A stretch of DNA of 39,573 nucleotides, taken from Paracoccaceae bacterium (GTDB taxonomy: Bacteria > Pseudomonadota > Alphaproteobacteria > Rhodobacterales > Rhodobacteraceae). The notes beneath the pieces were generated by a model. It was given only the letters and a program-made list of their open reading frames with translations. It had not been told where the DNA came from and did no database searches. Positions within the stretch are counted from its first letter, which is position 1. Every line of letters begins with the position of its first letter. The translations under genes and the position numbers were made by a program. The stretch lies in assembly GCA_002712045.1 (NCBI GenBank), contig PARX01000056.1:1-39573 (forward strand). The letters run 5' to 3'. Below, in pieces: positions 26,552-35,957 of the stretch.

Positions 26552-27808
26552 ATGCATTTATCAGACTTAAAACACTTACCCGTTGCCGAAATTGTAGATT
26601 TAGCAATAGCAGATAAAATAGAAAATACAGGAAGAATGCGCAAACAAGATCTTATTTTTGCCATTCTAAAAAATAAAGCTAAAAATGGTGAAACTCTAGC
26701 TGGTGACGGAACATTAGAAGTTCTTCAAGATGGATTTGGCTTTTTAAGATCTCCTGAAGCATCGTATTTAGCTGGCCCAGATGATATCTATGTATCACCT
26801 TCACAAATTAGACGTTTTAATCTTCATACTGGAGACACTATTGAAGGTGAGATTAGGACTCCAAAAGATAGTGAACGTTACTTTGCTTTAGTTAAAGTCG
26901 ATAAAGTTAATAACGATGCCCCAGAAAATACAAAAAATAAAATTTTATTTGAAAATCTAACGCCTTTATTCCCAACTGAGCCACTTACTCTTGAGAGAGA
27001 GACAGGAGGAGAAGAAAATAATACTAGCCGTGTCATTGATATGATAGCTCCTATTGGTAAAGGTCAACGTGGTCTTATTGTTGCTAGTCCCAAAAGTGGT
27101 AAAACTGTGATGTTACAAAATATCGCCCACGCAATAACTTCTAATCACCCAGATGTTTCGTTAATAGTTTTATTAATTGATGAAAGACCTGAAGAAGTTA
27201 CTGAAATGACGCGTTCTGTTAAAGGTGAAGTTGTGGCATCAACTTTTGATGAACCTGCAACAAGACATGTTCAGGTTGCTGATATGGTTCTTGAAAAAGC
27301 AAAAAGATTAATTGAACATAAGAAGGACGTAGTCATTCTTCTCGATTCTATAACAAGATTAGCACGAGCTTATAATACTGTAATACCGTCATCTGGAAAA
27401 GTTCTTACTGGTGGAGTTGATGCTAATGCTCTTCAAAAACCTAAACGTTTTTTTGGAGCAGCAAGGAATATAGAAGAAGGTGGTTCTTTAACAATATTAG
27501 CAACAGCTTTAGTCGAAACTGGATCAAGAATGGATGACGTAATTTATGAAGAATTTAAAGGCACTGGTAATATGGAAATACATCTAGATCGTAAAATGGC
27601 TGAAAAAAGAACATATCCAGCTATTAATATTAACAAGTCAGGTACTCGACGTGAAGAATTATTAATACCACAAGATATTCTTCAAAAAATTTGGGTCTTA
27701 CGAAAATTACTCTATCCAATGGAGGATTTAGAAGCAATGGAGTTTTTATTAGATAAAGTAAAATCAACAAAAAATAATGATGACTTCTTTAATAGTATGA
27801 GAAAGTAA
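26552..27808 (+). CDS. rho: Transcription termination factor Rho
   Basis: Hexameric RNA helicase that terminates untranslated transcripts. The 418-aa protein starts MHLSDLKHLPVAEIVDLA, has the cold-shock-like RNA-binding domain (GFGFLRSPEASYLAGPDDIY), the Walker A site SPKSGKTV, Walker B VILLDSITRLARAYN, and the R-loop/Q-loop region. An upstream in-frame TTG-type start at 26531 would overlap trxA and add non-conserved residues, so I chose the ATG at 26552. Confidence 0.97.
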   Translation: MHLSDLKHLPVAEIVDLAIADKIENTGRMRKQDLIFAILKNKAKNGETLAGDGTLEVLQDGFGFLRSPEASYLAGPDDIYVSPSQIRRFNLHTGDTIEGEIRTPKDSERYFALVKVDKVNNDAPENTKNKILFENLTPLFPTEPLTLERETGGEENNTSRVIDMIAPIGKGQRGLIVASPKSGKTVMLQNIAHAITSNHPDVSLIVLLIDERPEEVTEMTRSVKGEVVASTFDEPATRHVQVADMVLEKAKRLIEHKKDVVILLDSITRLARAYNTVIPSSGKVLTGGVDANALQKPKRFFGAARNIEEGGSLTILATALVETGSRMDDVIYEEFKGTGNMEIHLDRKMAEKRTYPAININKSGTRREELLIPQDILQKIWVLRKLLYPMEDLEAMEFLLDKVKSTKNNDDFFNSMRK

Positions 27809-27821
27809 AATAAAATAAATA

Positions 27822-27845
27822 ATTGATTTTTTTATAAAAATCAAT
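27822..27845. other. AT-rich perfect hairpin between rho and rpmE
   Basis: A perfect 10-bp inverted repeat, ATTGATTTTT and AAAAATCAAT around a TTAT loop, 14 nt after the rho stop. It lacks a T-tract after the stem, so it is not a classical terminator; it could protect the rho 3' end or attenuate read-through into rpmE. Confidence 0.5.
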
Positions 27846-27882
27846 GATAATTCAATACTTCAAATTTATAACAGCATAAAAA

Positions 27883-28083
27883 ATGAAAAAAGATATACAT
27901 CCTGATTATCCAGAAGTTAATGTAGTCTGTAGTTGTGGAAATAAATTCACAACACGATCAACTATTGGTAAAGATATGACAATCGAAGTTTGTTCTAAAT
28001 GTCATCCTTTTTATACTGGAAAACAAAAAATTCTTGATACAGCTGGTAGAGTAGAAAAATTCAAACAAAAATATGGGATGTAA
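27883..28083 (+). CDS. rpmE: 50S ribosomal protein L31 (zinc-binding form)
   Basis: A 66-aa L31 with four cysteines at residues 16, 18, 37 and 40 (VVCSCGNKF and EVCSKCHPFYTGKQ), i.e. the zinc-ribbon C+ paralogue rather than the zinc-independent type B. The conserved end is GRVEKFKQKYG. It follows rho by 74 nt and is closed by a strong intrinsic terminator. Confidence 0.97.
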   Translation: MKKDIHPDYPEVNVVCSCGNKFTTRSTIGKDMTIEVCSKCHPFYTGKQKILDTAGRVEKFKQKYGM

Positions 28084-28103
28084 CATTACCAACATTAATT
28101 TCT

Positions 28104-28131
28104 AAAAAAAGCAGCCTAGCTGCTTTTTTTT
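28104..28131 (+). terminator. Rho-independent terminator after rpmE
   Basis: Seven A, then the GC-containing stem GCAGC/GCTGC with loop CTA, then eight T (124-131 of this block). The A-tract and T-tract extend the stem to about 12 bp and make it potentially bidirectional. Confidence 0.9.
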
Positions 28132-28148
28132 GTTTATGATGTCTTAAT

Positions 28149-29783
28149 ATGAAATTTGATCTTGAACATGACTGGCAAGGTAATATGTCAACACCCAGAA
28201 AAAATCTAGGTGAAAAAACTAAATTACATTTATTTTTTGTACTATCATTAATTTTTCTCTTGACGGGATTAATTGGCCATGAACCTTGGCGACCTCTTGA
28301 ATCAACTTCAATTAGCATTATTCTTGATATTGTACAAAATAATCACATAATTCTTCCAATGGCAGCAAGTGAAGATTTCATTACAAATCCACCTTTATAT
28401 GCCTATGTTGGAGCAGCATTTGGAAAACTTTTTTCACCAATACTTGACTTACATGATGCAGCTAGACTTTCTAATATTTTCTGGCTATCACTTACTTTAA
28501 TAAGTCTTGGCTTAATGACAAGAGAGTTATGGGGACAAGGTTTTGGGCGTCAGGCTGGTTTAATTTTCATAGGATCAGTTGGTTTAATATTAAATATTCA
28601 TAGCTTGATACCAGAAATAGCTACACTTTTAGGTTATACGATGAGTCTTTATGCTTTTTCGTTATATTTTAGAAGGCCTTTTAGGGCAAGTATGGTTCTT
28701 GGTTTTGGATCAAGTATAGCTTTTCTATCAGGAGGTATTGTTCCCTTATTAATTATCTTTTTAACGTCTTTATGTTTGCTAATTTTCAAGAATTGGAGAA
28801 ATAAAAGATATTTTATCTTTATTGCAATTTCATTTGTTATTAACCTCTTGATTATAACTCCATGGTTATTTTCTTTTAATTATTTACAACCTGATCTGTT
28901 TAATTCTTGGTTAACATCTCTAAGATTCTCATCAAAGTTATTATTCAATTATCACCTTCAAGGGATTTTATGGTTTACCTGGCCGGCCCTTCCATTATCA
29001 ATCTGGTTAATTATTAAAGACCACAAAGAAATCTTTAATAAGAAAAAACTACAAATTCCAATTATTTTCTTGCTAGTTTTACTAATTATATTATCAATAA
29101 CAAGCAAACCTAATCAAACAAACCTTATTCCTTTTACTATTCCTTTATCAATCATTGCAGTTGGCGCAATAGATAGATTAAATAGAAGTGCGGCAAGCGC
29201 CTTAAATTGGTTCGGTATCTTAATTTTTGGTTTTATTGGTTTTTTAATTTGGTTGGGTTGGTTTGCAATGATGACTGAGATACCTGAAAAAATTTATGAA
29301 CGTATGTTTTTTCAATCTGCAAATTATATTGCTGAATTCGAATTATTTAGTTTTATTTTTGCTGCAGTTATAACAGCATTATGGTTAGCTTCAATCATTA
29401 AATTTAAAATTACTAATCGATCAGTAATATCCAATTGGGCAATTTGGATTACAATGGTTTGGGTTACATTAATTATGCTTTGGACTCCATTCATTGATAA
29501 TCGTAAAGACTACAAATTAATTTTTACTGATGTAAAACAGCAACTTATAAAAAGTTCGACTTGTGTTTATGTCCATAATCTTTCAGATAGCCAAATAAAC
29601 TTATTACATTACTATACTGGGATTAAAGGTACTGATTCAAATTTAGAAAATAAAGCTTGTAGATTAGCCTTGATCTCATTAAAAAAATAAAAAGAAATAC
29701 CAGCAGAATATAAATTGTGGGGGGAGATTTGGACTGGAAAACGCTTAATTGATAAAAATTATTTTGTTTTATTAAATAAATAA
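28149..29783 (+). CDS. Membrane glycosyltransferase (GT39/ArnT-like), in-frame TAA near the 3' end
   Basis: A polytopic protein with about 10-12 transmembrane segments. An early periplasmic loop has the GHEPWRPLEST and ITNPPLYAYVGAAFG features of the PMT/ArnT glycosyltransferases, which move sugars from polyprenyl-phosphate carriers to periplasmic acceptors. The acceptor is unknown. The frame reaches TAA at 29688-29690 (codon 514), but the same frame continues for 30 more sense codons (KEIPAEYKLWGEIWTGKR, then LIDKNYFVLLNK) and stops at 29781-29783. That tail resembles the W..W.G.R..D...F.L end common in this family and ends 1 nt from the convergent fdsD stop. I therefore treat 29783 as the native end. 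The start could also be ATG 28185 (MSTPRKN). Confidence 0.8.
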
Positions 29784-29784
29784 G

Positions 29785-30009
29785 TTATTCTTGCAAATAT
29801 TTTTTTACCGCATCATTAACCATATCATCTAAATTATTATCTTCTGGGTTTGATGAATTGACGTATTTAACAATTTCTTTTCTCATTACAGGAGGCCAGA
29901 ATTTTTTTAAATGTGTTGCAATATCTTTTGTTGCTTGTTCTTTATCAGGATAGCTTTTAAAAAAACCTCCTATTTGATTTGCCATAGTAATTAAATGATT
30001 TTTTTCCAT
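29785..30009 (-). CDS. fdsD: Formate dehydrogenase delta subunit FdsD
   Basis: A 74-aa protein of the FdsD family, with MANQIGGFFKSYPDKEQATKDI, HLKKFWPPVMRKEIVKYV and a C-terminal acidic/AVKKYL end. FdsD is needed for assembly or activity of the soluble NAD-dependent molybdenum formate dehydrogenase in Cupriavidus and Rhodobacter. It closes the fdsGBA-fdhD-fdsD operon, 9 nt downstream of fdhD. Confidence 0.9.
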   Translation of the reverse strand: MEKNHLITMANQIGGFFKSYPDKEQATKDIATHLKKFWPPVMRKEIVKYVNSSNPEDNNLDDMVNDAVKKYLQE

Positions 30010-30018
30010 TGCAGAATT

Positions 30019-30834
30019 TTACTCTATTATTCTTTCATTGTGACTATAAATTGTATATCTTGACTCTCTAGCAAAACCAATTAGAGTTATTCCTAAATTT
30101 TCAGCTAATCTTATAGCTAAACCAGTTGGAGCAGATATTGCGACCAAAAGCTTTAAGTTTAAATAAGCAATTTTTTGAATCATTTCATAACTTGCTCTAC
30201 TTGATGTAATAATAAAAGAATCTTCGGTGACTTCATGTTTTATACTGGCTCCGATCAATTTATCTAGAGCTATATGTCTACCTACGTCCTCTCGAGTAAT
30301 TTTTATTATTCCATTATTTTGACATAAAGCCGAAGCATGAGTTGCCCCAGTTTTTTTTTGTAATATTTGGTTTTTAGAAAAAATTTCTAATGCTTTTAAA
30401 ATATTTTTAGAATCAAACTGGTGATTTGAGTTTTTTATTTTTGGTATTCTCATTGCTTGAGATAAACTTTCAGCGCCACAAAGTCCACATCCAGTTCTTC
30501 CAGTTAAATTTCTTCTTATTTCTTTTAGATTTGCAAAATTCTCTGATGCTATTTCTATATTCAATTCAATACCATTGTCTTTGTTTTCTATTTCGATAGA
30601 ATATATATCAGATATTTTATTTACAATTCCTTCAGTAATAGAAAAACCTAATGCAAAATCTTCTAAGTTAGAAGGTGTCCCCATCATTACAACATGCGAT
30701 ATACCATTATAAATTAAAGCAATAGGTGTTTCTTCGGCAACACTTTCAACAATTTCTTTTTTTAAAGATGTACTTTTATATGCCTTAGAATTTGTTACTG
30801 ATTCTTTTGTTTGGATAAATTTAGAATTGCTCAC
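30019..30834 (-). CDS. fdhD: Formate dehydrogenase accessory sulfurtransferase FdhD (FdsC)
   Basis: Chaperone that delivers sulfur from IscS to the molybdenum cofactor before its insertion into formate dehydrogenase. The 271-aa protein starts with GTG and has the CxxC motif (Cys116-GL-Cys119 in GRTGCGLCGAESL), the preceding EDFALGFSITEGI block, and the nucleotide-pocket segments FIITSSRASYEM and SAPTGLAIRLAE. It sits 7 nt after fdsA, in the position of fdsC in other operons. Confidence 0.95.
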   Translation of the reverse strand: MSNSKFIQTKESVTNSKAYKSTSLKKEIVESVAEETPIALIYNGISHVVMMGTPSNLEDFALGFSITEGIVNKISDIYSIEIENKDNGIELNIEIASENFANLKEIRRNLTGRTGCGLCGAESLSQAMRIPKIKNSNHQFDSKNILKALEIFSKNQILQKKTGATHASALCQNNGIIKITREDVGRHIALDKLIGASIKHEVTEDSFIITSSRASYEMIQKIAYLNLKLLVAISAPTGLAIRLAENLGITLIGFARESRYTIYSHNERIIE

Positions 30835-30841
30835 TTAAAAT

Positions 30842-33685
30842 TTAATCTACCTGCGCCTCATTCTTTTTTGCAAACTTAATTTGTTTTTCACTAAATTCTT
30901 GATATTTTTCTTGCCATTCTGATGGTTGAGTAACTTTAGTGACTTGAACTGCCGTTACTTTAAATTCTGGGCAATTTGTGGCCCAATCTGAATTGTCTGT
31001 AGTGATAACATTAGCACCAGATACGGGATGATGGAAAGTTGTATAAACAACTCCTGGTTGCACACGATCGGTTATTTTTGCTCTTAAAACAGTATCTCCT
31101 GCTCTACTATTAATACCAACCCAATCTTGCTCATTTATACCTCTATCTTCAGCATCATGCGGATGAATCTCAATTAAATCTTCATCATGCCACTCAACAT
31201 TATTTGTCCTTCTTGTTTGGGCCCCAACATTGTAGTGAGCTAAAATACGACCAGTAGTTAGAATAAGTGGGAATTTATTATTAACGCGCTCTGAAGTCGG
31301 AATATATTCAGTAATAAAAAATTTACCTTTTCCTCTAACAAATTCATCAACATGCATAGTAGGTGTTCCCTCTTTATGATCTTCATTACATGGCCATTGA
31401 ATACTTCCTAATTTATCTATTTTATCAAAACTAACACCTTTAAATTGTGGGGTTAATTGTGCAATCTCATCCATAATTTCACTAGCATGCTTGTAATTCA
31501 TTGGGTACCCTAAAGCATTTGAAAGCATTTGTGTAATTTCCCAATCTTCATAACCATTTTTTGGGGCCATAACCTTTCTTACACGAGAAATTCTTCTTTC
31601 TGCATTAGTGAAAGTACCATTTTTTTCCAAAAATGATGATCCAGGTAAAAATACATGAGCATACATTGCAGTTTCATTCAAAAATAGATCTTGAACAATT
31701 ACACATTCCATTGATTCAAGAGCGTGTGTTACATGTTGAGTATCTGGATCTGATTGAGCAATATCTTCTCCTTCACAATATACAGATTTGAATTTACCAG
31801 AAATTGCCCCATCAAGCATATTTGGTATTCTTAATCCTGGCTCTTCGTAAAGTTTCGTATCCCATGCGCTTTCAAATAAAGAACGGGTTGCTAAATCTGA
31901 TACATGCCTATACCCAGGAAACTCATGTGGGAAAGATCCCATATCACAAGCACCTTGAACATTATTTTGCCCCCTCAATGGATTAATACCAACACCTTCT
32001 CTACCTATATTTCCTGTTGCCATGGCCAGATTGGCTATTCCCATAACCATTGTTGAGCCTTGACTATGTTCGGTTACTCCTAATCCATAATAAATAGCGC
32101 CATTGTCACCTTGCGCAAATAATCTTGCAGCCTTTCTAACTAATTCAGCAGGGATACCTGTGTCATCTTCTAATGTTTCTGGAGAATTCCTTTTTTCTGA
32201 AATAAAATCTTTCCAGTAAGTAAATGCTTCAGATTCACATCTTTTTTTAATAAAATCTTCATCCATTAATTTTTCAGTAACTACAACATGGGCTATTGAA
32301 TTTATAGTTGCAACATTTGTACCTGGTTTAAGTTTTAAATGAAAATCTGCCTTAACATGTGGAGTATTCTTGACTAAATCTATTTCTCTAGGGTCAACTA
32401 TAATTAATTTGGCTCCCTCTCTTAATCTTCTTTTCATTTGAGAGGCAAAAACAGGATGGCCATCTGTTGGATTTGCTCCAATGACCATAATGACGTCCGA
32501 CTTCATGATTGAGTCAAAATTTTGTGTTCCTGAAGACTCGCCTAATGTTTGTTTTAATCCATAGCCTGTTGGAGAGTGACAAACTCTAGCACAAGTATCT
32601 ATATTATTATTTCCATATCCTGCCCTTACAATTTTTTGCATTAAATAAGTTTCTTCATTAGTACATCTTGACGATGAAATTGCACCGACTGAATCAAATC
32701 CATATTTTTTTTGTATTCTTTTAATTTCAGAAGCTGCATAATTGATTGCTTCTTCCCAAGATACTTTTTTCCATGGATCTTTGATACTTTTTCTTATCAT
32801 AGGTGAAGTTATTCTATCTTTATGGGTTGTATAACCCCAAGCAAACCGACCTTTTACACATGAATGCCCATGATTTGCACCACCATCTTTATTTGGTGAC
32901 ATTCTAACAACTTCTTCTCCTTGCATTTCAGCATTAAAAGAACAACCAACTCCACAATAAGCACAGGTAGTAGTAACTGATCTTTCAGGTTGTCCATGAT
33001 CAATAATACTTTTCTCAACAAGCGTTGCTGTTGGACAAGCCTGAACACATGCCCCACAAGATACACATTCTGAGTCCATAAAATCTTTATTTCCTGCAGA
33101 AACTTTCGACTCAAAGCCTCTTGCGTCAATAGTTAAAGCATATGTTCCCTGAGTTTCTTCACATGCTCTAACACATCTTGAACATACAATACATTTAGAG
33201 GGATCGAACGTAAAATACGGATTAGATTCATCCTTTTCTGAATTTAAATGATTTTCACCTTCATAACCATACCGAACATCTCTAAGTCCCACAGCTCCAG
33301 CCATATCTTGAAGTTCACAATCCCCATTCGTTGCACAAGTTAAACAATCTAAAGGGTGATCAGATATGTACAGCTCCATAACCCCTTTTCTGATATCAGC
33401 TAATTTTGGTGTTTGAGTATGGATTTTCAAGTCTTGCTCTACTGGCGTTGTGCAAGATGCTGGATAGCCTCGCTTACCCTCTATCTCTACAAGGCATAAT
33501 CGACATGAACCAAACGGATCTAAACTATCAGTTGCACATAATTTTGGGACAGATACGCCAGCTTCCGAAGCTGCACGCATAATTGAAGTCCCTTCAGGGA
33601 CAGATATATCAATGCCGTCAATATTTAAATCGACTAACTTTTCTGCAGTTTTTTTTGGCGTACCAAAATCTTTTGTATCATCCAT
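30842..33685 (-). CDS. fdsA: NAD-dependent formate dehydrogenase alpha (catalytic) subunit
   Basis: Bis-MGD molybdenum (or tungsten) enzyme oxidising formate to CO2. The 947-aa protein has, in order: an N-terminal [2Fe-2S] domain (Cys50, 61, 64, 78), an NuoG-like His110/Cys114/117/123 cluster site, two [4Fe-4S] ferredoxin sites (Cys165-168-171-175 and Cys207-210-213-217), and the Fe4S4 site next to molybdopterin (Cys241, 244, 248, 276). The molybdenum ligand is Cys369 in CARVCHSPT, a cysteine and not selenocysteine. The bis-MGD domains (HPVFASQMKRRLREGAKL, LRGQNNVQGACDMG) and the C-terminal domain (TTGRILAHYNVGAQTRR) follow. It partners FdsB and FdsG, and needs the cofactor made by the divergent moa/mob/moe genes. 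Confidence 0.97.
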   Translation of the reverse strand: MDDTKDFGTPKKTAEKLVDLNIDGIDISVPEGTSIMRAASEAGVSVPKLCATDSLDPFGSCRLCLVEIEGKRGYPASCTTPVEQDLKIHTQTPKLADIRKGVMELYISDHPLDCLTCATNGDCELQDMAGAVGLRDVRYGYEGENHLNSEKDESNPYFTFDPSKCIVCSRCVRACEETQGTYALTIDARGFESKVSAGNKDFMDSECVSCGACVQACPTATLVEKSIIDHGQPERSVTTTCAYCGVGCSFNAEMQGEEVVRMSPNKDGGANHGHSCVKGRFAWGYTTHKDRITSPMIRKSIKDPWKKVSWEEAINYAASEIKRIQKKYGFDSVGAISSSRCTNEETYLMQKIVRAGYGNNNIDTCARVCHSPTGYGLKQTLGESSGTQNFDSIMKSDVIMVIGANPTDGHPVFASQMKRRLREGAKLIIVDPREIDLVKNTPHVKADFHLKLKPGTNVATINSIAHVVVTEKLMDEDFIKKRCESEAFTYWKDFISEKRNSPETLEDDTGIPAELVRKAARLFAQGDNGAIYYGLGVTEHSQGSTMVMGIANLAMATGNIGREGVGINPLRGQNNVQGACDMGSFPHEFPGYRHVSDLATRSLFESAWDTKLYEEPGLRIPNMLDGAISGKFKSVYCEGEDIAQSDPDTQHVTHALESMECVIVQDLFLNETAMYAHVFLPGSSFLEKNGTFTNAERRISRVRKVMAPKNGYEDWEITQMLSNALGYPMNYKHASEIMDEIAQLTPQFKGVSFDKIDKLGSIQWPCNEDHKEGTPTMHVDEFVRGKGKFFITEYIPTSERVNNKFPLILTTGRILAHYNVGAQTRRTNNVEWHDEDLIEIHPHDAEDRGINEQDWVGINSRAGDTVLRAKITDRVQPGVVYTTFHHPVSGANVITTDNSDWATNCPEFKVTAVQVTKVTQPSEWQEKYQEFSEKQIKFAKKNEAQVD

Positions 33686-33713
33686 ATTTTTTTGCTTTTG
33701 GCATAATTTCTAA

Positions 33714-33728
33714 TGGGATTTTGTCCCA
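33714..33728 (-). other. Stem-loop in the fdsB-fdsA intergenic gap
   Basis: A perfect 5-bp inverted repeat TGGGA-CAAAA-TCCCA on the minus strand, inside a 101-nt gap that is unusually long for this operon, ending 28 nt before the fdsA ATG. It may be an mRNA processing or stability element or an operator; nothing else is recognisable in the gap. Confidence 0.45.
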
Positions 33729-33786
33729 ATCATATATAATTTTTATTAAGTTATTAATTTAATTAACTTAAGTTGTAAGTTTATGC

Positions 33787-35334
33787 TTAAGTTTCTGTTT
33801 TTTCAAGTCCGAAATCTCCAGGAAAGTAATTAAGTGCGCTTATAACTGGAAAAGGTGTCATACCGCCCATGGCACATAATGATCCGTTTACCATGGTATC
33901 TCCTAAATCTCTTAATAATGAGACGTTTTTTTCTTGATCTACGCCTTCTTTAATTTTGTCAATAACTTCCATACCTCGAGTCGATCCAATCCTACATGGT
34001 GTACATTTTCCACATGACTCAATCGCACAAAATTCAAAAGAATACCTTGCCAATTTTGACATATCTACTGTGTCATCAAATGCAACAATTCCACCGTGAC
34101 CAACAACAGCTTTAATTTCACTGAATTTTTCATAATCAAGAGGAGTATCAAATTGTTCTTCTGGTAAAAATGCACCTAAAGGTCCACCAACTTGAACTGC
34201 TTTAATAGGTTTTCCCGTTGCAGATCCTCCTCCAAAATCGTATAAAAGCTCTCTTAATGAAATTCCAAATGCCTTCTCAATTAAACCAGTCTGTTTTAAA
34301 TTACCAGCTAATTGAATAGGAAGTGTACCTTTTGAACGTCCCATTCCATAATTAGCGTAAAAAGAAGCTCCTTTGTCCATAATAATTGGAACTGTGGCAA
34401 GTGATATTACATTATTAACCACAGTTGGCTTTCCATATAAACCCTCAATAGCTGGTAATGGTGGTTTATATCTCACCATTCCTCTTTTTCCTTCTAAGCT
34501 TTCAAGTAAAGAGGTTTCTTCGCCACAAATATAAGCTCCAGCAGCACGAGTAACTTCTAATTTAAAAGAAAAATCTGATCCAAGAATATTACTACCAAGG
34601 TAATTTTTACTTAAAGCAATCTTTATAGCTTCATTTAAAACTTCTAAAGCGTTAGGATATTCAGAACGTAAATATATATATCCATGATCTGCTCCAACAG
34701 CAAGTCCAGCAATAATAATTCCTTCAATTAAAACAAAAGGATCATTTTCCATAATCATTCTGTCAGAAAAAGTTCCAGAATCTCCTTCATCTGCATTACA
34801 AACAATATATTTTTTATCTGAAGGAGCATCTAAAACTGTTTTCCATTTTATACCTGTAGGAAATGCTGCGCCCCCTCTTCCTCTTAAACCAGAATCTGAG
34901 ATTTCTTTAACAATATTTTCTGGGGTTAGCTTAATGGAATTTTTAAGCCCATTAAAACCATTTAATTTTTCATATTCATCTATATCTAAAGGGTCTATAA
35001 TTCCAACTCTCGCATAAGTTAATCTTTCTTGATTTTTTAACCACTTTATTTCTTCTGTGATTCCCAAACATAATGGGTGTTTACTTCCTAAGTAAAATTT
35101 ACTATCAAATAAAGAAGGAACATCAGAGACATTTACTGGGCCATAAGCTACTCTTCCATTTTTAGTATCAACTTCAATTAGTGGCTCAAGCCAAAATAAA
35201 CCACGCGAACCATTTCGAACTATTTCTATATCAATATTTTTTTTCTTAGCTTCATTCAAAACTGCTTGATAAACATCATTAGCGCCTAATGATATTGAAC
35301 TTGAATCTCTAGGTATGTAGATTTTGTATGTCAT
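33787..35334 (-). CDS. fdsB: NAD-dependent formate dehydrogenase beta (diaphorase) subunit
   Basis: NuoF-like subunit that passes electrons from formate to NAD+. The 515-aa product has an N-terminal thioredoxin-like [2Fe-2S]-type region (about 1-120). The FMN/NAD-binding blocks are SGLRGRGGAAFPTGIKW, NADEGDSGTFSDR and ICGEETSLLESLEGKRG, and the C-terminal [4Fe-4S] site is ESCGKCTPCRIGSTRGME with the distal Cys in GSLCAMGG. It overlaps fdsG by one base. Confidence 0.96.
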   Translation of the reverse strand: MTYKIYIPRDSSSISLGANDVYQAVLNEAKKKNIDIEIVRNGSRGLFWLEPLIEVDTKNGRVAYGPVNVSDVPSLFDSKFYLGSKHPLCLGITEEIKWLKNQERLTYARVGIIDPLDIDEYEKLNGFNGLKNSIKLTPENIVKEISDSGLRGRGGAAFPTGIKWKTVLDAPSDKKYIVCNADEGDSGTFSDRMIMENDPFVLIEGIIIAGLAVGADHGYIYLRSEYPNALEVLNEAIKIALSKNYLGSNILGSDFSFKLEVTRAAGAYICGEETSLLESLEGKRGMVRYKPPLPAIEGLYGKPTVVNNVISLATVPIIMDKGASFYANYGMGRSKGTLPIQLAGNLKQTGLIEKAFGISLRELLYDFGGGSATGKPIKAVQVGGPLGAFLPEEQFDTPLDYEKFSEIKAVVGHGGIVAFDDTVDMSKLARYSFEFCAIESCGKCTPCRIGSTRGMEVIDKIKEGVDQEKNVSLLRDLGDTMVNGSLCAMGGMTPFPVISALNYFPGDFGLEKTET

Positions 35335-35807
35335 TAACTGTCTACAGCATCTTCAATAATTTGATCTATTTTTTCTGGTGTAACTCTTCCTATAACTTCC
35401 TCATTTATCATAACTGCCGGTGAACAAGCACAATTTCCTAAACAATAAACAGGTTCTAGTGTAATTAAATTGTCTTCGGTGGTTTCGTGGTAATTGATCC
35501 CTAACTTTTTTTGACAATAATTTTCTAACTCTTCTGATCCCATCGATTGGCAAGACTCAGCACGACAAATTTGAAGGATATTTTTACCTGGTAAATGCGT
35601 TCTAAAATGATGATAAAAAGTTACAAAGCCATGAATTTCTGCAACAGATAAATTATAGGCCTTAGAAATTGGCTGATATGATTCTTCTGGAACAAATCCA
35701 AGATCATCCTGAATAGCATGCATTAAGGGTAATAATGCACCAGGAACATTTTGATACTTTTGTACATGTTTATTTATTTTTTCTATTTGTTTACTTGATA
35801 ATGTCAT
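35334..35807 (-). CDS. fdsG: NAD-dependent formate dehydrogenase gamma subunit
   Basis: NuoE-like [2Fe-2S] protein of 157 aa, first gene of the operon. The four cluster cysteines are in CRAESCQSMG and CLGNCACSPAVMI, with the conserved ALLPLMHAIQDDLGFVP helix and HGFVTFYHHFRT. It forms the diaphorase module with FdsB. A TATAAT box lies about 43 nt upstream. Confidence 0.96.
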   Translation of the reverse strand: MTLSSKQIEKINKHVQKYQNVPGALLPLMHAIQDDLGFVPEESYQPISKAYNLSVAEIHGFVTFYHHFRTHLPGKNILQICRAESCQSMGSEELENYCQKKLGINYHETTEDNLITLEPVYCLGNCACSPAVMINEEVIGRVTPEKIDQIIEDAVDS

Positions 35808-35849
35808 TTTTATATTTTTTCACTTTTTACCTATATTCAACATACAGCT

Positions 35850-35855
35850 ATTATA
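35850..35855 (-). promoter_or_regulatory. Putative -10 element of the fds operon
   Basis: TATAAT on the minus strand within the 150-nt divergent region between fdsG and moaA; a start near 35843 would give a leader of about 36 nt. The -35 is weak (GATGAC-like). No clear promoter for moaA was identified in the same region; TAAAAT at 35906-35911 is a weak candidate. Confidence 0.45.
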
Positions 35856-35957
35856 CTTTAAGTTTAAGAAGTCATCTCTATGAGATTTTTATTACTTAAT
35901 TAAGTTAAAATAGTAAAAACACATGAAAGACTATACTCGAACTATTATAGGACCGTT

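Noticed and set aside
32854..33129. 91-codon frame inside fdsA on the same strand
   Set aside because: Out-of-frame shadow of the cysteine-rich fdsA sequence, with no ribosome-binding site or domain.
33781..33810. CTTAAG repeats around the fdsB stop as an operator
   Set aside because: Short self-complementary AT-rich hexamers recur by chance at this base composition and have no supporting context.
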